DNA from: an uncultured Bacteroidota bacterium
GTDB taxonomy: Bacteria; Bacteroidota; Bacteroidia; Bacteroidales; VadinHA17
Direction: 5' to 3'
Assembly (NCBI GenBank): GCA_903844815.1
Contig: CAIMVD010000194.1
Span: 1-33,397, forward strand
DNA length: 33,397 nt
Shown one piece after another: positions 24,401 to 32,300 of this stretch (its first letter is position 1; each line of letters begins with the position of its first letter). The position numbers were made by a program, and so were the translations under genes. The notes below the pieces were generated by a model. That model was not told the origin of the DNA. It ran no database searches and saw only the letters and a list, made by a program, of their open reading frames with translations.

Positions 24401-26614
24401 ACTGCAACCGTAAATGGCATTGATGTAAAAGTAATAAACGGGATTACATATATAAATAACGTGCAGGTTCCGAATGGGATTCCTGTGATTAACGGCATTC
24501 CTGTGATTAACGGAATACCGGTGATAAACGGATCGAATATAATTTCCGGTTCAGCACTCTTCAATGGAGTTACAATAGGGATAGTTAACGGATATGTAGT
24601 TAAAGTAGGCGATCAGCCCTTGCCTTCAGGCATACATCTCACTGACGGAATACCGGTGATTAATGGAACTGCAACTGTAAATAATGTAGTTGTGACGGTA
24701 AACTCAGGAAAGACCTATATTAACGGAACGGCTGTAACTGATTTGAATACCGTTGTCAGCGGAATACCTGTTATAAATGGATTTCCACTAGTGAGCTCAG
24801 CAAATATCGGACAAGGCACAGGAGTCTTTAACAGCGCCGAAGTCTCGTTCAGTAACGGGATTCCCGTAATTAACGGGATCCCTGTTATAAACGGAATTCC
24901 GGTAATCAACGGAATAGGCCTTATAAATTCAAACAATCAGGTTGAGTTTGTAGACCTCGATAACAGGACCATGCTTGCCAGTTCAACGGCCCTCTCCAAC
25001 TCACTGTCGTCAATAAACGGATCTCCCCTTTCAAGCGGAATTCCTGTAATTAACGGGATCCAGGGAAACATTCCCGACCAATCACTCCTGGTAGTGGCAA
25101 ATCATCAGCAGCAGGATGGCAGTATCCTGGATTATCAGGGAAATGTTGTTGCAAACGGCATTCCTGTAATTAACGGAGTTGCACTTTCAAATGGGATCCC
25201 TGTAATCAACGGGTTGAATACCGTAATAAACGGAATTCCTGTCATTAACGGAATTCCAGTAATAAATGGGATTCCTGTTATTAACGGCATACCTGTAATA
25301 AACAGCAGTACAATTAACGGATCAAGCAACAGCGGTTCAATACTAATCTACGATAACGGTGACTTTGTAGCAGGTCATAACATCAGTTTTAATCCCATTT
25401 GCTTTGTAACAGGAACGTCAGCCGGCACACACTGGATCATACCGGGCGCATTTCTTTCTGAGAATTTCAATGTATCATACGGTCTTGGAATACTTACTGT
25501 TGAGCCTGCACCTTTAAAAATTAAAATTGAAAATTCGTCGAAGGTTTATGGGTCGGCTGATCCTGAATTCAAATACACTATTGTTGAAGGCCGGCTCTTT
25601 GGTACCGATGCAATAACAGGCAAAGCCCTAAGGAAGGAAGGTGAACAAACCGGCTCCTATACAATCGGCAAGGGTACCCTTACAGCTGGTTCCTCCTACA
25701 AAACATCGTTTATTGACGGTACTTTTACAATTGAAAAAGCAGCCCTCACTGTAAAAGCAAATGACCAGGTTATTCTTGCCGGCGATCCCCTGCCGAAGAT
25801 AACCTTTACAATTACCGGATTTAAATTCACAGATACCCAGGAAAGTGTATTTGGCATCAATGGCCCCCTTTACCAGATTACCCCCTTATGCTCAGGGAAG
25901 GCAGGCGCTTATCAGATAATACCAACTGTCGTTGTATTAGCAAATTATACTGTCATTCCACAACCGGGGACTCTTTACGTCAATCCTTCGGGCAGCGGTG
26001 CAAAAGCCGTCAGACCAATACTTAAATGTGTTGAATTGCTTACTGTTCCTGTTTCAGGATTTAAATACAAGGCGCACTTCAGGTATGAAAATAAGAATTC
26101 AACAAGCGTGTATATTCCCGTTGGGGTAAATAACCTGATTTCAGGAAAAGGGAAATTCAGCATTTTAAACCAGCCAACGTTGTTCTTACCTTCTGGAGGT
26201 ACTTTTGATGTTCTGTTCGATGGTCTTAAGATTTCATGGATGGTTACAAGTATTGAAAGCGGGAAAAAGACCTCTGTTGGTTCTGACGCAAGTTCAACCT
26301 CAAGCAAGTGTTCAGCCAAACAAACATCAGCCATTTCCTCCGAAATAGTTACTGATAAACCTTCAATTGAGCTGATACCCGTTGTCTATCCGGTACCTGC
26401 AGTCGACAAAGTAACCGTCGAATCTGAAATTATAACGGAAAACTCAAAGATCACCCTTCTCGATATGAAGGGGAGTACTTTCCCTGTAACAATAACAGCT
26501 CAGTATAAGAATCATCTTGAGCTGGATATTAATAATCTGCCGGCCGGGGCCTTTATCGTTGTCGTAAATAATAATAATCAGGTGAAACAGTTCAGAATTT
26601 TAAAGACCAGGTAA
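21422..26614 (+). CDS. Giant secreted S8/S53-like peptidase with MBG domains, NGIPVI hexapeptide array and T9SS sorting domain
   Basis: 1730 residues. By inspection: signal peptide ending near AIASAQ (residue 38); a beta-rich domain with a Cys pair about 42-140; a subtilisin/sedolisin-fold peptidase about 270-700 with Asp298 (VLSDS), Glu341 (DEGR) where subtilisins have His, Asn422 (AAGN) and Ser637 (GTSAAAPH); an IPT-like domain 703-793; an MBG domain 795-902; a second MBG domain 905-1365 split by a hexapeptide array at about 962-1305; MBG domains at 1366-1441 and 1442-1525; a second copy of the N-terminal beta-rich domain at about 1530-1635; and a type A T9SS sorting domain at 1650-1730 (VYPVPAVDKV, then LPAGAFIVVV). 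It is therefore expected to cross the outer membrane by T9SS and be released or attached. Its paralog starts at 29335. The substrate is unknown. Confidence 0.85.
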   Translation: MNPIYLKSPGRMSFAISVKRFFILALFLASQFAIASAQKQKDVEVVLHCIEYIGNDKFVANFGYNNPNKTEVDVPETNSTVVLNGGESKSKAINKFKPGLQSYVFKREFTSKDRVEWKVILPNGSTKTITANIKSNHCSNSGNIVPYYPPPANGKLLNSIIGPELTSLYTTFIATNTAVSNYIFQIRDSKVLIEIKTKTGYYNTLLGILTGTLGFEPDPASQYVDPANNLITGWIPIVNLLTINTYPTYAEFARPVFPSVLNNSGLALDKGDYSMHSDFVRKGYDLSGNGVKIGVLSDSYNSKGKADIDVLNGDLPGKDDPGRMVQVVKDYPYSFAQLSDEGRGMLQIVHDIAPGANLAFRTGYISPVDMAAGIVELADNGCNIIVDDINYITEPFFSDGTISNAVDKVVARGVTYFSAAGNFGKKSYSATFKPSAVQGPAGLTGAFHDFGTGDIYQKISLAEGNYVIVMQWADASNALNDYDIYLASDNRTTLFGFNRNNTGTAPIEILPFTVKPGGASTNILITRASGTQNLQVKYVVFRGDLAILEYNTGTSTIVGQANALGAITVGAVLYSNTPYYGVNPPTIASFSSAGGTPVNGIVRSKPDLTAPNGVNTTVPLSTFDLDGDGNFEFYGTSAAAPHAAAVAALLTEAKKKYENTVLAPDAARQLLRTTSLNMDAAGFDYNTGYGFIQADAAIQTFASPKPEITELIVPVNITPGSIPFTVTVKGNYLTKDTKITLNKQVLTTTIVSSTEAQAQVTAFPGNPAVQAYTPPKSSSNLDGGYSDPFYFFNVIKKKITITAGSFTRKFGTPFPGFTYTMKLDGVPITAADLPAEERSRITSVLFDPASLPSSAKVGTYLITPYHNPAIGSITNQTDPQYALDNSLSIKYNFEYISGTVATDKISIKITPDNIIKPYGSNLSASDLSFKYEADVTGLTITAQEKAAIEQLAMTEHTQALTDGILLINGTTVFNGIPVINGIPVIDGLPLIDGTATVNGIDVKVINGITYINNVQVPNGIPVINGIPVINGIPVINGSNIISGSALFNGVTIGIVNGYVVKVGDQPLPSGIHLTDGIPVINGTATVNNVVVTVNSGKTYINGTAVTDLNTVVSGIPVINGFPLVSSANIGQGTGVFNSAEVSFSNGIPVINGIPVINGIPVINGIGLINSNNQVEFVDLDNRTMLASSTALSNSLSSINGSPLSSGIPVINGIQGNIPDQSLLVVANHQQQDGSILDYQGNVVANGIPVINGVALSNGIPVINGLNTVINGIPVINGIPVINGIPVINGIPVINSSTINGSSNSGSILIYDNGDFVAGHNISFNPICFVTGTSAGTHWIIPGAFLSENFNVSYGLGILTVEPAPLKIKIENSSKVYGSADPEFKYTIVEGRLFGTDAITGKALRKEGEQTGSYTIGKGTLTAGSSYKTSFIDGTFTIEKAALTVKANDQVILAGDPLPKITFTITGFKFTDTQESVFGINGPLYQITPLCSGKAGAYQIIPTVVVLANYTVIPQPGTLYVNPSGSGAKAVRPILKCVELLTVPVSGFKYKAHFRYENKNSTSVYIPVGVNNLISGKGKFSILNQPTLFLPSGGTFDVLFDGLKISWMVTSIESGKKTSVGSDASSTSSKCSAKQTSAISSEIVTDKPSIELIPVVYPVPAVDKVTVESEIITENSKITLLDMKGSTFPVTITAQYKNHLELDINNLPAGAFIVVVNNNNQVKQFRILKTR
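24308..25330 (+). repeat. Coding hexapeptide array N-G-I-P-V-I (first paralog)
   Basis: Runs of one to five 18-base units encode NGIPVI, for example at 24478-24531, 24847-24915 and 25228-25305. Between runs are spacers of other sequence, such as GTATVNG-V-V-NG-TYIN-like segments and the KGNIPD-type segment near 25060. Synonymous codons differ between neighbouring units (ATT, ATA and ATC for Ile; GTA, GTT and GTG for Val), so the protein sequence is conserved more than the DNA. The period of six suggests a beta-solenoid, but I do not recognise a named domain. Confidence 0.9.
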
Positions 26615-26652
26615 GTAAATATAAAATACCGACAATCAGGAAATATTGAAAA

Positions 26653-26809
26653 GGCTGTCTCAAGGGTCAAAAATTACATTTTGATTTTCTCTGTGGACTC
26701 TGTTTTTCTCTGTGTCTCTCTGTGTAACAAGCAATTAAGAGCTTACACAGAGTTCACAGTCCCGAATACTCGGGATCACAGAGGTCCACAGAGGGCTTTT
26801 TAAGACAGC
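26653..26809. repeat. Palindromic intergenic element (gctgtct ends, ctctgtgg arms)
   Basis: The ends are inverted: ggctgtctcaa on the left and ttaagacagc on the right, 9 of 10 matching. Inside, ctctgtggactctgt pairs with acagaggtccacagag, and further in tctgtgtaa pairs with ttacacaga. A small hairpin, cccga-atac-tcggg, lies at 26761-26774. The element fills most of the gap between the first giant peptidase gene and the SpoIIE phosphatase gene and could form the transcript end of the former. No coding sequence is seen. Confidence 0.6.
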
Positions 26810-26910
26810 ATCCTTCTTTTATACCCCACAGCAAACAGTATGTAAATGAAAATATTATATCTAACTTAAGGGTAGTATTTTGAAATAAAATCTTTAAAAC
26901 AACGAATTAC

Positions 26911-29085
26911 ATGCAAAACGCAAAAATACTGTTGTTTATACTTCTGTTTATATCACCGGTCACCGGATATTCACAGAAACATGATGTCGACCAGATGATC
27001 AAAAGTCTTAATGATCTGAAAGATGACACTTTAAAGGTCAATACTCTTATCGAAATCTGCGACAGTCTTTATGTCACAAAACCTGAGGCGACAGTTGGTT
27101 ATGCAGCCAGTGCTCTTGAAATAGCACAAAAGCTGAATTTTGGCAAAGGAGAGGCATTCGCTTTAAAATATATAGGGATGGGGCACTATACCCAGGCAGA
27201 GTATGCAATAGCAATCAATTACTTCCAGCGGGCGCTTGAAATATTTGAAAGACTTGGATTTAAAAAGGGCATCTCAAACATGCTCAATAGTATCGGAGTT
27301 ATCTACAACAATGAAGGCGAAGATGCCAAAGCCCTTGATAACTACATCAGGTCATTAAGGATCTCAGAAGAGATGAATGACTCTGTGCTAATAATGACAA
27401 CACTGATTAACATTGGTCTCATCTACTCAAAAAAAGAGACAACAAGCAATAAGGCTGAGGAGTACTACCTGCAGGCTCTCGGAATAGGAGAAAAAATAGG
27501 TTATAAGAGCGCAACCGGTACAGTTACAATTAACCTCGGTGAGATCCTTTATAATAAGGGTGACTTCGGAGGAGCCCTTAAATATTTTGAAAAAGCACTG
27601 AAGATTTACAGGGAAACAAATGACGGTAACATTCCTTATGCCCTGCTTAGCATAGGCAAGGTATATGCAAAGCGGAACGACTACCAGAATTCTGTCAGAT
27701 ACATGGAAGAGGCACTTAAAACGGCACGGCAGAATAATGCAAAACTTGAGGCAGGAAAGGCAATGTTAGGGTTGGGAATGACCTATCTTCAAAAGGGAGA
27801 AATCCAGCAAGCGCTTGTGTATTTCATTCAGGCTGAACAAATCACCACCGAAATAGGTGCTAAATATGAGCAGAGCGAAACCTATAAATACATGGCCACC
27901 GCCTATTCAGAGACTGGTGATTTCCAGAATGCTTATCACTCACAATTAAAGGAATCGCAACTGAAAGATTCCATCTTCTCTGAAACCCACCAGATGCAGA
28001 TCAATCAGCTCCGTGTAAGGTATGAAATTGAATCGATGCTCAAGGAAAACGAAATCCTTAAACGCGACGCAAAACTGACTGAAGCCAAAAGCAGAAGCCA
28101 GATGATAATCATTTTTTTCCTTATTGCAGGGTTTGTCTCAATATCCATTTTCATGCTTCTTATTGCCAGGGCTAATAACCTGAAAAAGAAGGCTAATGAA
28201 GAATTAAACAGGACCAACAATGACCTGAAAAATGCACTCGACATAGTTAATCATCAGAAAAAACAGATCGAAAAGGCACACGATGAGATTACTGCCAGCA
28301 TAAACTATGCAAAATATATCCAATCATCTGTTTTGCCAAAACCGGAGCAGATTGAAGAGTGCCTCGGCGATCATTTTATCCTTTACAGGCCAAAAGAAAT
28401 AGTAAGCGGCGATTTTTACTGGGTTTCTGAAACAGAGGATAAAACCGTGGTTGTTTCGGCAGACTGCACGGGTCACGGAGTGCCCGGCGCATTTATGAGC
28501 ATGCTTGGGATAACTTTACTTAATGAAATCATCAATAAGGATTCGGTAACAAATCCCGGTATCATTCTCGACCGGCTTAGAAAGGAGGTTACCGATTCGT
28601 TAAAACAAAAAGGAGAAAGATGGGAACAAAAAGACGGAATGGACCTGGCACTGTGCACAATAGACCGGAAAAACATGAAGCTTCAGTTCGCAGGAGCTAT
28701 AAATCCATTGTATTTCATACGGGAATCAGATTCTGAAATAACCGGAATAATTCACAGTGAATCAAACGATTCCGGCAAATTAATTGAAATTAAAGGCGAT
28801 CACATGCCTATTGGAATATTTGATGAAATGGATAGTTTTGCGTATCACGAGATTGACCTCCACAAAGGTGATACTTTTTACATGTTTACAGATGGCTTCC
28901 CTGACCAGTTCGGAGGACCGGATCATAAGAAATTCAGCCACCGCCGTTTCAGGGAGCATTTGGTTAAAACCAAAAGCGAATCAATGTCCGATCAGAAAGT
29001 AAAACTAGAAAACGCGCTGAACGAGTGGATGGGTAAAAACGGACAGACTGATGATATTTCTGTTATTGGATTCAGGATTAATTAA
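26911..29085 (+). CDS. TPR-SpoIIE (PP2C-like) membrane phosphatase
   Basis: 724 residues. Signal peptide about 1-22 (LLFILLFISPVTGYSQ). TPR repeats fill about 40-370, with units such as YFQRALEIFERLG and YFEKALKIYRETN. A transmembrane segment lies at about 396-418, a coiled coil at 420-470, and a SpoIIE/PP2C-type serine phosphatase domain at about 480-724 with SGDFYW, SADCTGHGVPGAFMS, FTDGFPDQFGG and a closing TDDIS. The acidic metal-binding residues are present. The layout puts the TPRs in the periplasm and the phosphatase in the cytoplasm. In Bacteroidota such proteins probably act on anti-sigma-factor antagonists or other phosphoproteins; no partner gene is adjacent. It lies between two giant paralogs, about 296 and 249 bases from them, each with its own upstream region. 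Confidence 0.9.
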   Translation: MQNAKILLFILLFISPVTGYSQKHDVDQMIKSLNDLKDDTLKVNTLIEICDSLYVTKPEATVGYAASALEIAQKLNFGKGEAFALKYIGMGHYTQAEYAIAINYFQRALEIFERLGFKKGISNMLNSIGVIYNNEGEDAKALDNYIRSLRISEEMNDSVLIMTTLINIGLIYSKKETTSNKAEEYYLQALGIGEKIGYKSATGTVTINLGEILYNKGDFGGALKYFEKALKIYRETNDGNIPYALLSIGKVYAKRNDYQNSVRYMEEALKTARQNNAKLEAGKAMLGLGMTYLQKGEIQQALVYFIQAEQITTEIGAKYEQSETYKYMATAYSETGDFQNAYHSQLKESQLKDSIFSETHQMQINQLRVRYEIESMLKENEILKRDAKLTEAKSRSQMIIIFFLIAGFVSISIFMLLIARANNLKKKANEELNRTNNDLKNALDIVNHQKKQIEKAHDEITASINYAKYIQSSVLPKPEQIEECLGDHFILYRPKEIVSGDFYWVSETEDKTVVVSADCTGHGVPGAFMSMLGITLLNEIINKDSVTNPGIILDRLRKEVTDSLKQKGERWEQKDGMDLALCTIDRKNMKLQFAGAINPLYFIRESDSEITGIIHSESNDSGKLIEIKGDHMPIGIFDEMDSFAYHEIDLHKGDTFYMFTDGFPDQFGGPDHKKFSHRRFREHLVKTKSESMSDQKVKLENALNEWMGKNGQTDDISVIGFRIN

Positions 29086-29334
29086 ACTCACTTCTTTTTT
29101 TGCCCGAATTTCATTAATCGTATTTCAGCGTATGCCAAAACTGAAAAACCGTCATCTATTTTGACGTAAATATGATTTATTTTGACAAACATCCATTTTT
29201 TGATGACCATTATGCATATTTTGGTGATATAATTACAAAAACATATTGCATAGCTGATAATTATTTCTATTTTTGAGACGGAGAATTCCTGTATCGAACG
29301 ACACCGGTCTTGTTAAACAAAAATAGGGAGGGAA
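29086..29334 (+). promoter_or_regulatory. Intergenic region with phased TTTTG motifs upstream of the second giant peptidase gene
   Basis: TTTTGA or TTTTGG starts at 29159, 29180, 29198 and 29219, with spacings of 21, 18 and 21 bases, so the copies lie near the same face of the helix. The first two are the exact 9-mer tattttgac. TTTG is also the core of Bacteroidota promoter elements, so one copy may be part of a promoter. A purine-rich stretch, agggaggg (29325-29332), ends two bases before the ATG at 29335, unusually close for a ribosome binding site. Confidence 0.35.
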
Positions 29335-32300
29335 ATGAAATCGACTGTTTTAAAACTCGTTAACGGGAGAGATGTAGCACTTTACCAAAAAGGAATACTT
29401 ATTTCAGCCCTGTTTATAAATATTACAATAGCGACTTCTTTCGGGCAGGTTGAAAAGGAAGTTGAGATTACACTTGAAGGAATTGAATCGATTGGCAATG
29501 GCAAATTTGCTGCAAGTTTCAGCTATTACAATCCTAACATATCAGAAGTAACGGTTTCAGATACAGGAAACTCTGTGACCCATCGCGACCATCACACAAA
29601 AGAAATCAAGTCGAAAAAGAGTAAGCCGTCTACAAGATTCAAGTCGGGAAAGCAGGCTTTTGCCTTCAAACAGGTCTTCTCAGGTGATGATGAAGTTACC
29701 TGGAAAGTTGTTTTACCAAATGGAGTAATAAAAGAAGTTTCGGCAAGTAAATACTCAAAAAAATGTTCTATTCTCCCATCCTATACTCCCCCGGCCAGCG
29801 GCAAACTCGCAACCTCTATCTTAGGTCCTGAACTGACAGCTGTTTATGAAAGCTTTTCAACCGACGGTTCCGTAGGTTATGATAATATTTTCCTGATACG
29901 GGACTCAAAGATTTTTATTGAAATCAAGGCAAGTGCGGGTAACTACGATAAATTACTTGACAAGCTATCTTCCCGGGAAGCAGTTACCAACGACTCATCC
30001 ATTCCCGGCAAAAATCTGATTACGTGCTGGATTCCAATAAGTAATCTTATAAACCTTGAAGGCTATGCAAAATATATTGAATATATCAGACCCGTATTTC
30101 CTTCGATAATAAACAATAGCGGACGTGCACTTGATTTCGGAGATTATGCTGTTCACTCTGATGTCGCCAGGACAGGGTACGGAATAACCGGAAAGGGAAT
30201 TAAAATCGGAGTCCTGTCCGACAGCTACAATTCAAAAGGAGCAGCCTTTGCCGATATAAAGAACGGAGACCTCCCGGGACGAGGAAATATAGACGGTAAC
30301 CTGCAGGAAGTTGAAGTTTTAAAGGAATACCCCTACCCTTCCTCATACTTATCTGACGAAGGACGGGCGATGCTTCAGATCGTCCATGATGTCGCACCAG
30401 GTGCTAACCTCGCGTTCAGAACCGGCTACCTGAGCCCAGCCGATATGGCAGCGGGAATTATTGAAATGGCCGACAAAGGCTGTAATTTAATTGTTGATGA
30501 TATCACACACATAACAGAACCGTTTTTCAGTGATGGTGTAATTTCTCAGGCCGTAAACAGTGTTACAGCCAGGGGTGTAGCTTACTTCTCTTCTGCCGGA
30601 AACTATGGAAAGAAATCCTATTCAGCAACCTTTGCTCCCTCAGACATTGCCTTACCAGCAGGCATTACCGGGTCTGCACACGCTTTCGGAAGCGGCGACA
30701 TATTTCAGAACGTCAGTCTTAAGGATGGAAAATATTTAATCGTCATGCAATGGATAGATGCCGCCAATGCTAAAAATGACTTCGATATATATATTGCTAA
30801 TGAGGATGGGACCAGTCTTATCGGATACAACCGCAATAACATTGGCACCGAACCTATAGAGATATTGCCATTTACAGTTACAAACGGCGGAGCCACGACG
30901 AATATAATGATCAACAGGGCATCGGGCACCGAAAATCCTGAGGTCAAGTATGTAGTTTTCCAGGGAGATATGGTCATTAATGAATATAATACGGGCAATT
31001 CAACAATTGTTGGCCAGGCTAACTCGCTAGGTGCCATCACTGTAGGTGCAGTGAAATACGACAATACTCCACATTTCGGAGTTCCGGTACCGACTATTGC
31101 ATCTTTTTCGTCGATTGGAGGAACCCTGGTTAACGGCGTTGAAAGGAAAAAACCCGACGTAACCGGCCCCAATGGAGTGAACAGTACAGTTAAGTTAAGT
31201 CCGCATGACCTTGATCGGGACGGCAATTTCGAGTTTTACGGAACATCTGCTTCAGCCACACACGTTGCTTCCGTATCAGCCCTGATAATGGAAGCAAAAA
31301 AGAAGTTCGAAAACCAATCTATGAATCCGGAACAGATACGACAACTTCTTCAGTCAACCTCAATTGATATGGATCAGCCGGGATTTGACCCTATCTCCGG
31401 TTCCGGTTTCATTCAAACGGATGCCGCCATATTCACATTTGCATCCCCGTTACCGATGATCTCGGAGCTCATTTTACCATTAGGATCGACTCCCGGAAAA
31501 TCTGCTTTCAGAATTACTGTGAAAGGTAACAACTTTAATACAGAAACGAGTATTGCCCTTAATAAGGAGATTTTGAAAACCACCTTTGTGAACTCTACTG
31601 AAGTTATTGTTACAATACCTGTGTTTTCAGGTGATCCGGCCGTGCAGGCTTTCAATCCTCCAAAATCGGCCAGCCAGCTCGATGGCGGCTATTCCGAGCC
31701 TTTCTACTTCTCCAAACCTTACAAAAACAAGCTTAATATTGCTGCAGGTAATGTAACAAAAAAATACGGAGAAGCTATTCCTGTATTCGCATATACGATT
31801 ACTAATGATGGAGTTCCTGTAAATACAACTGAGCTTACTTCTGCAGAAATTAAAAGGATATCGGGTGTTCGCTTCAAGACTACTGCATCTTCAACATGCA
31901 CAGGCGGAAATTATATTATCAGACCATATTTCGAACCTGCTATAGGATCTGTTACCGACAAAACAAATCCTCTTTATGCTGTCGACAGCCTATTGCTTAG
32001 AAAATTCAAAGTGTTGTTTACTGAAGGATTTCTCTCGGTCGACAAGATCCCAATAAAGATAACTCCCAACAATCTGACAAAAACATATGGTCAAAACCTC
32101 ACGGCCGCAGATGTATCTTACAAATATGAGCCCGACCTTACAGGATTGAAAATCACCGAAGATCAGAAAGACTCAATTATCGTAGCAGTTCAGGCAGAAC
32201 ATATTCAGTCGTTGGATGACGGTGTTCTTCTTATTAAAGGAACTACTTTTTATTCGGGAATACCGATAATAAACGGCATCCCGATTATTAACGGGATAAC

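Noticed and set aside
24172-25329. Minus-strand frames across the first hexapeptide array (60-130 codons rich in ITGIP)
   Set aside because: They are mirror images caused by the palindromic ggaattcc-like codons of the sense array; there is no signal or homology of their own.
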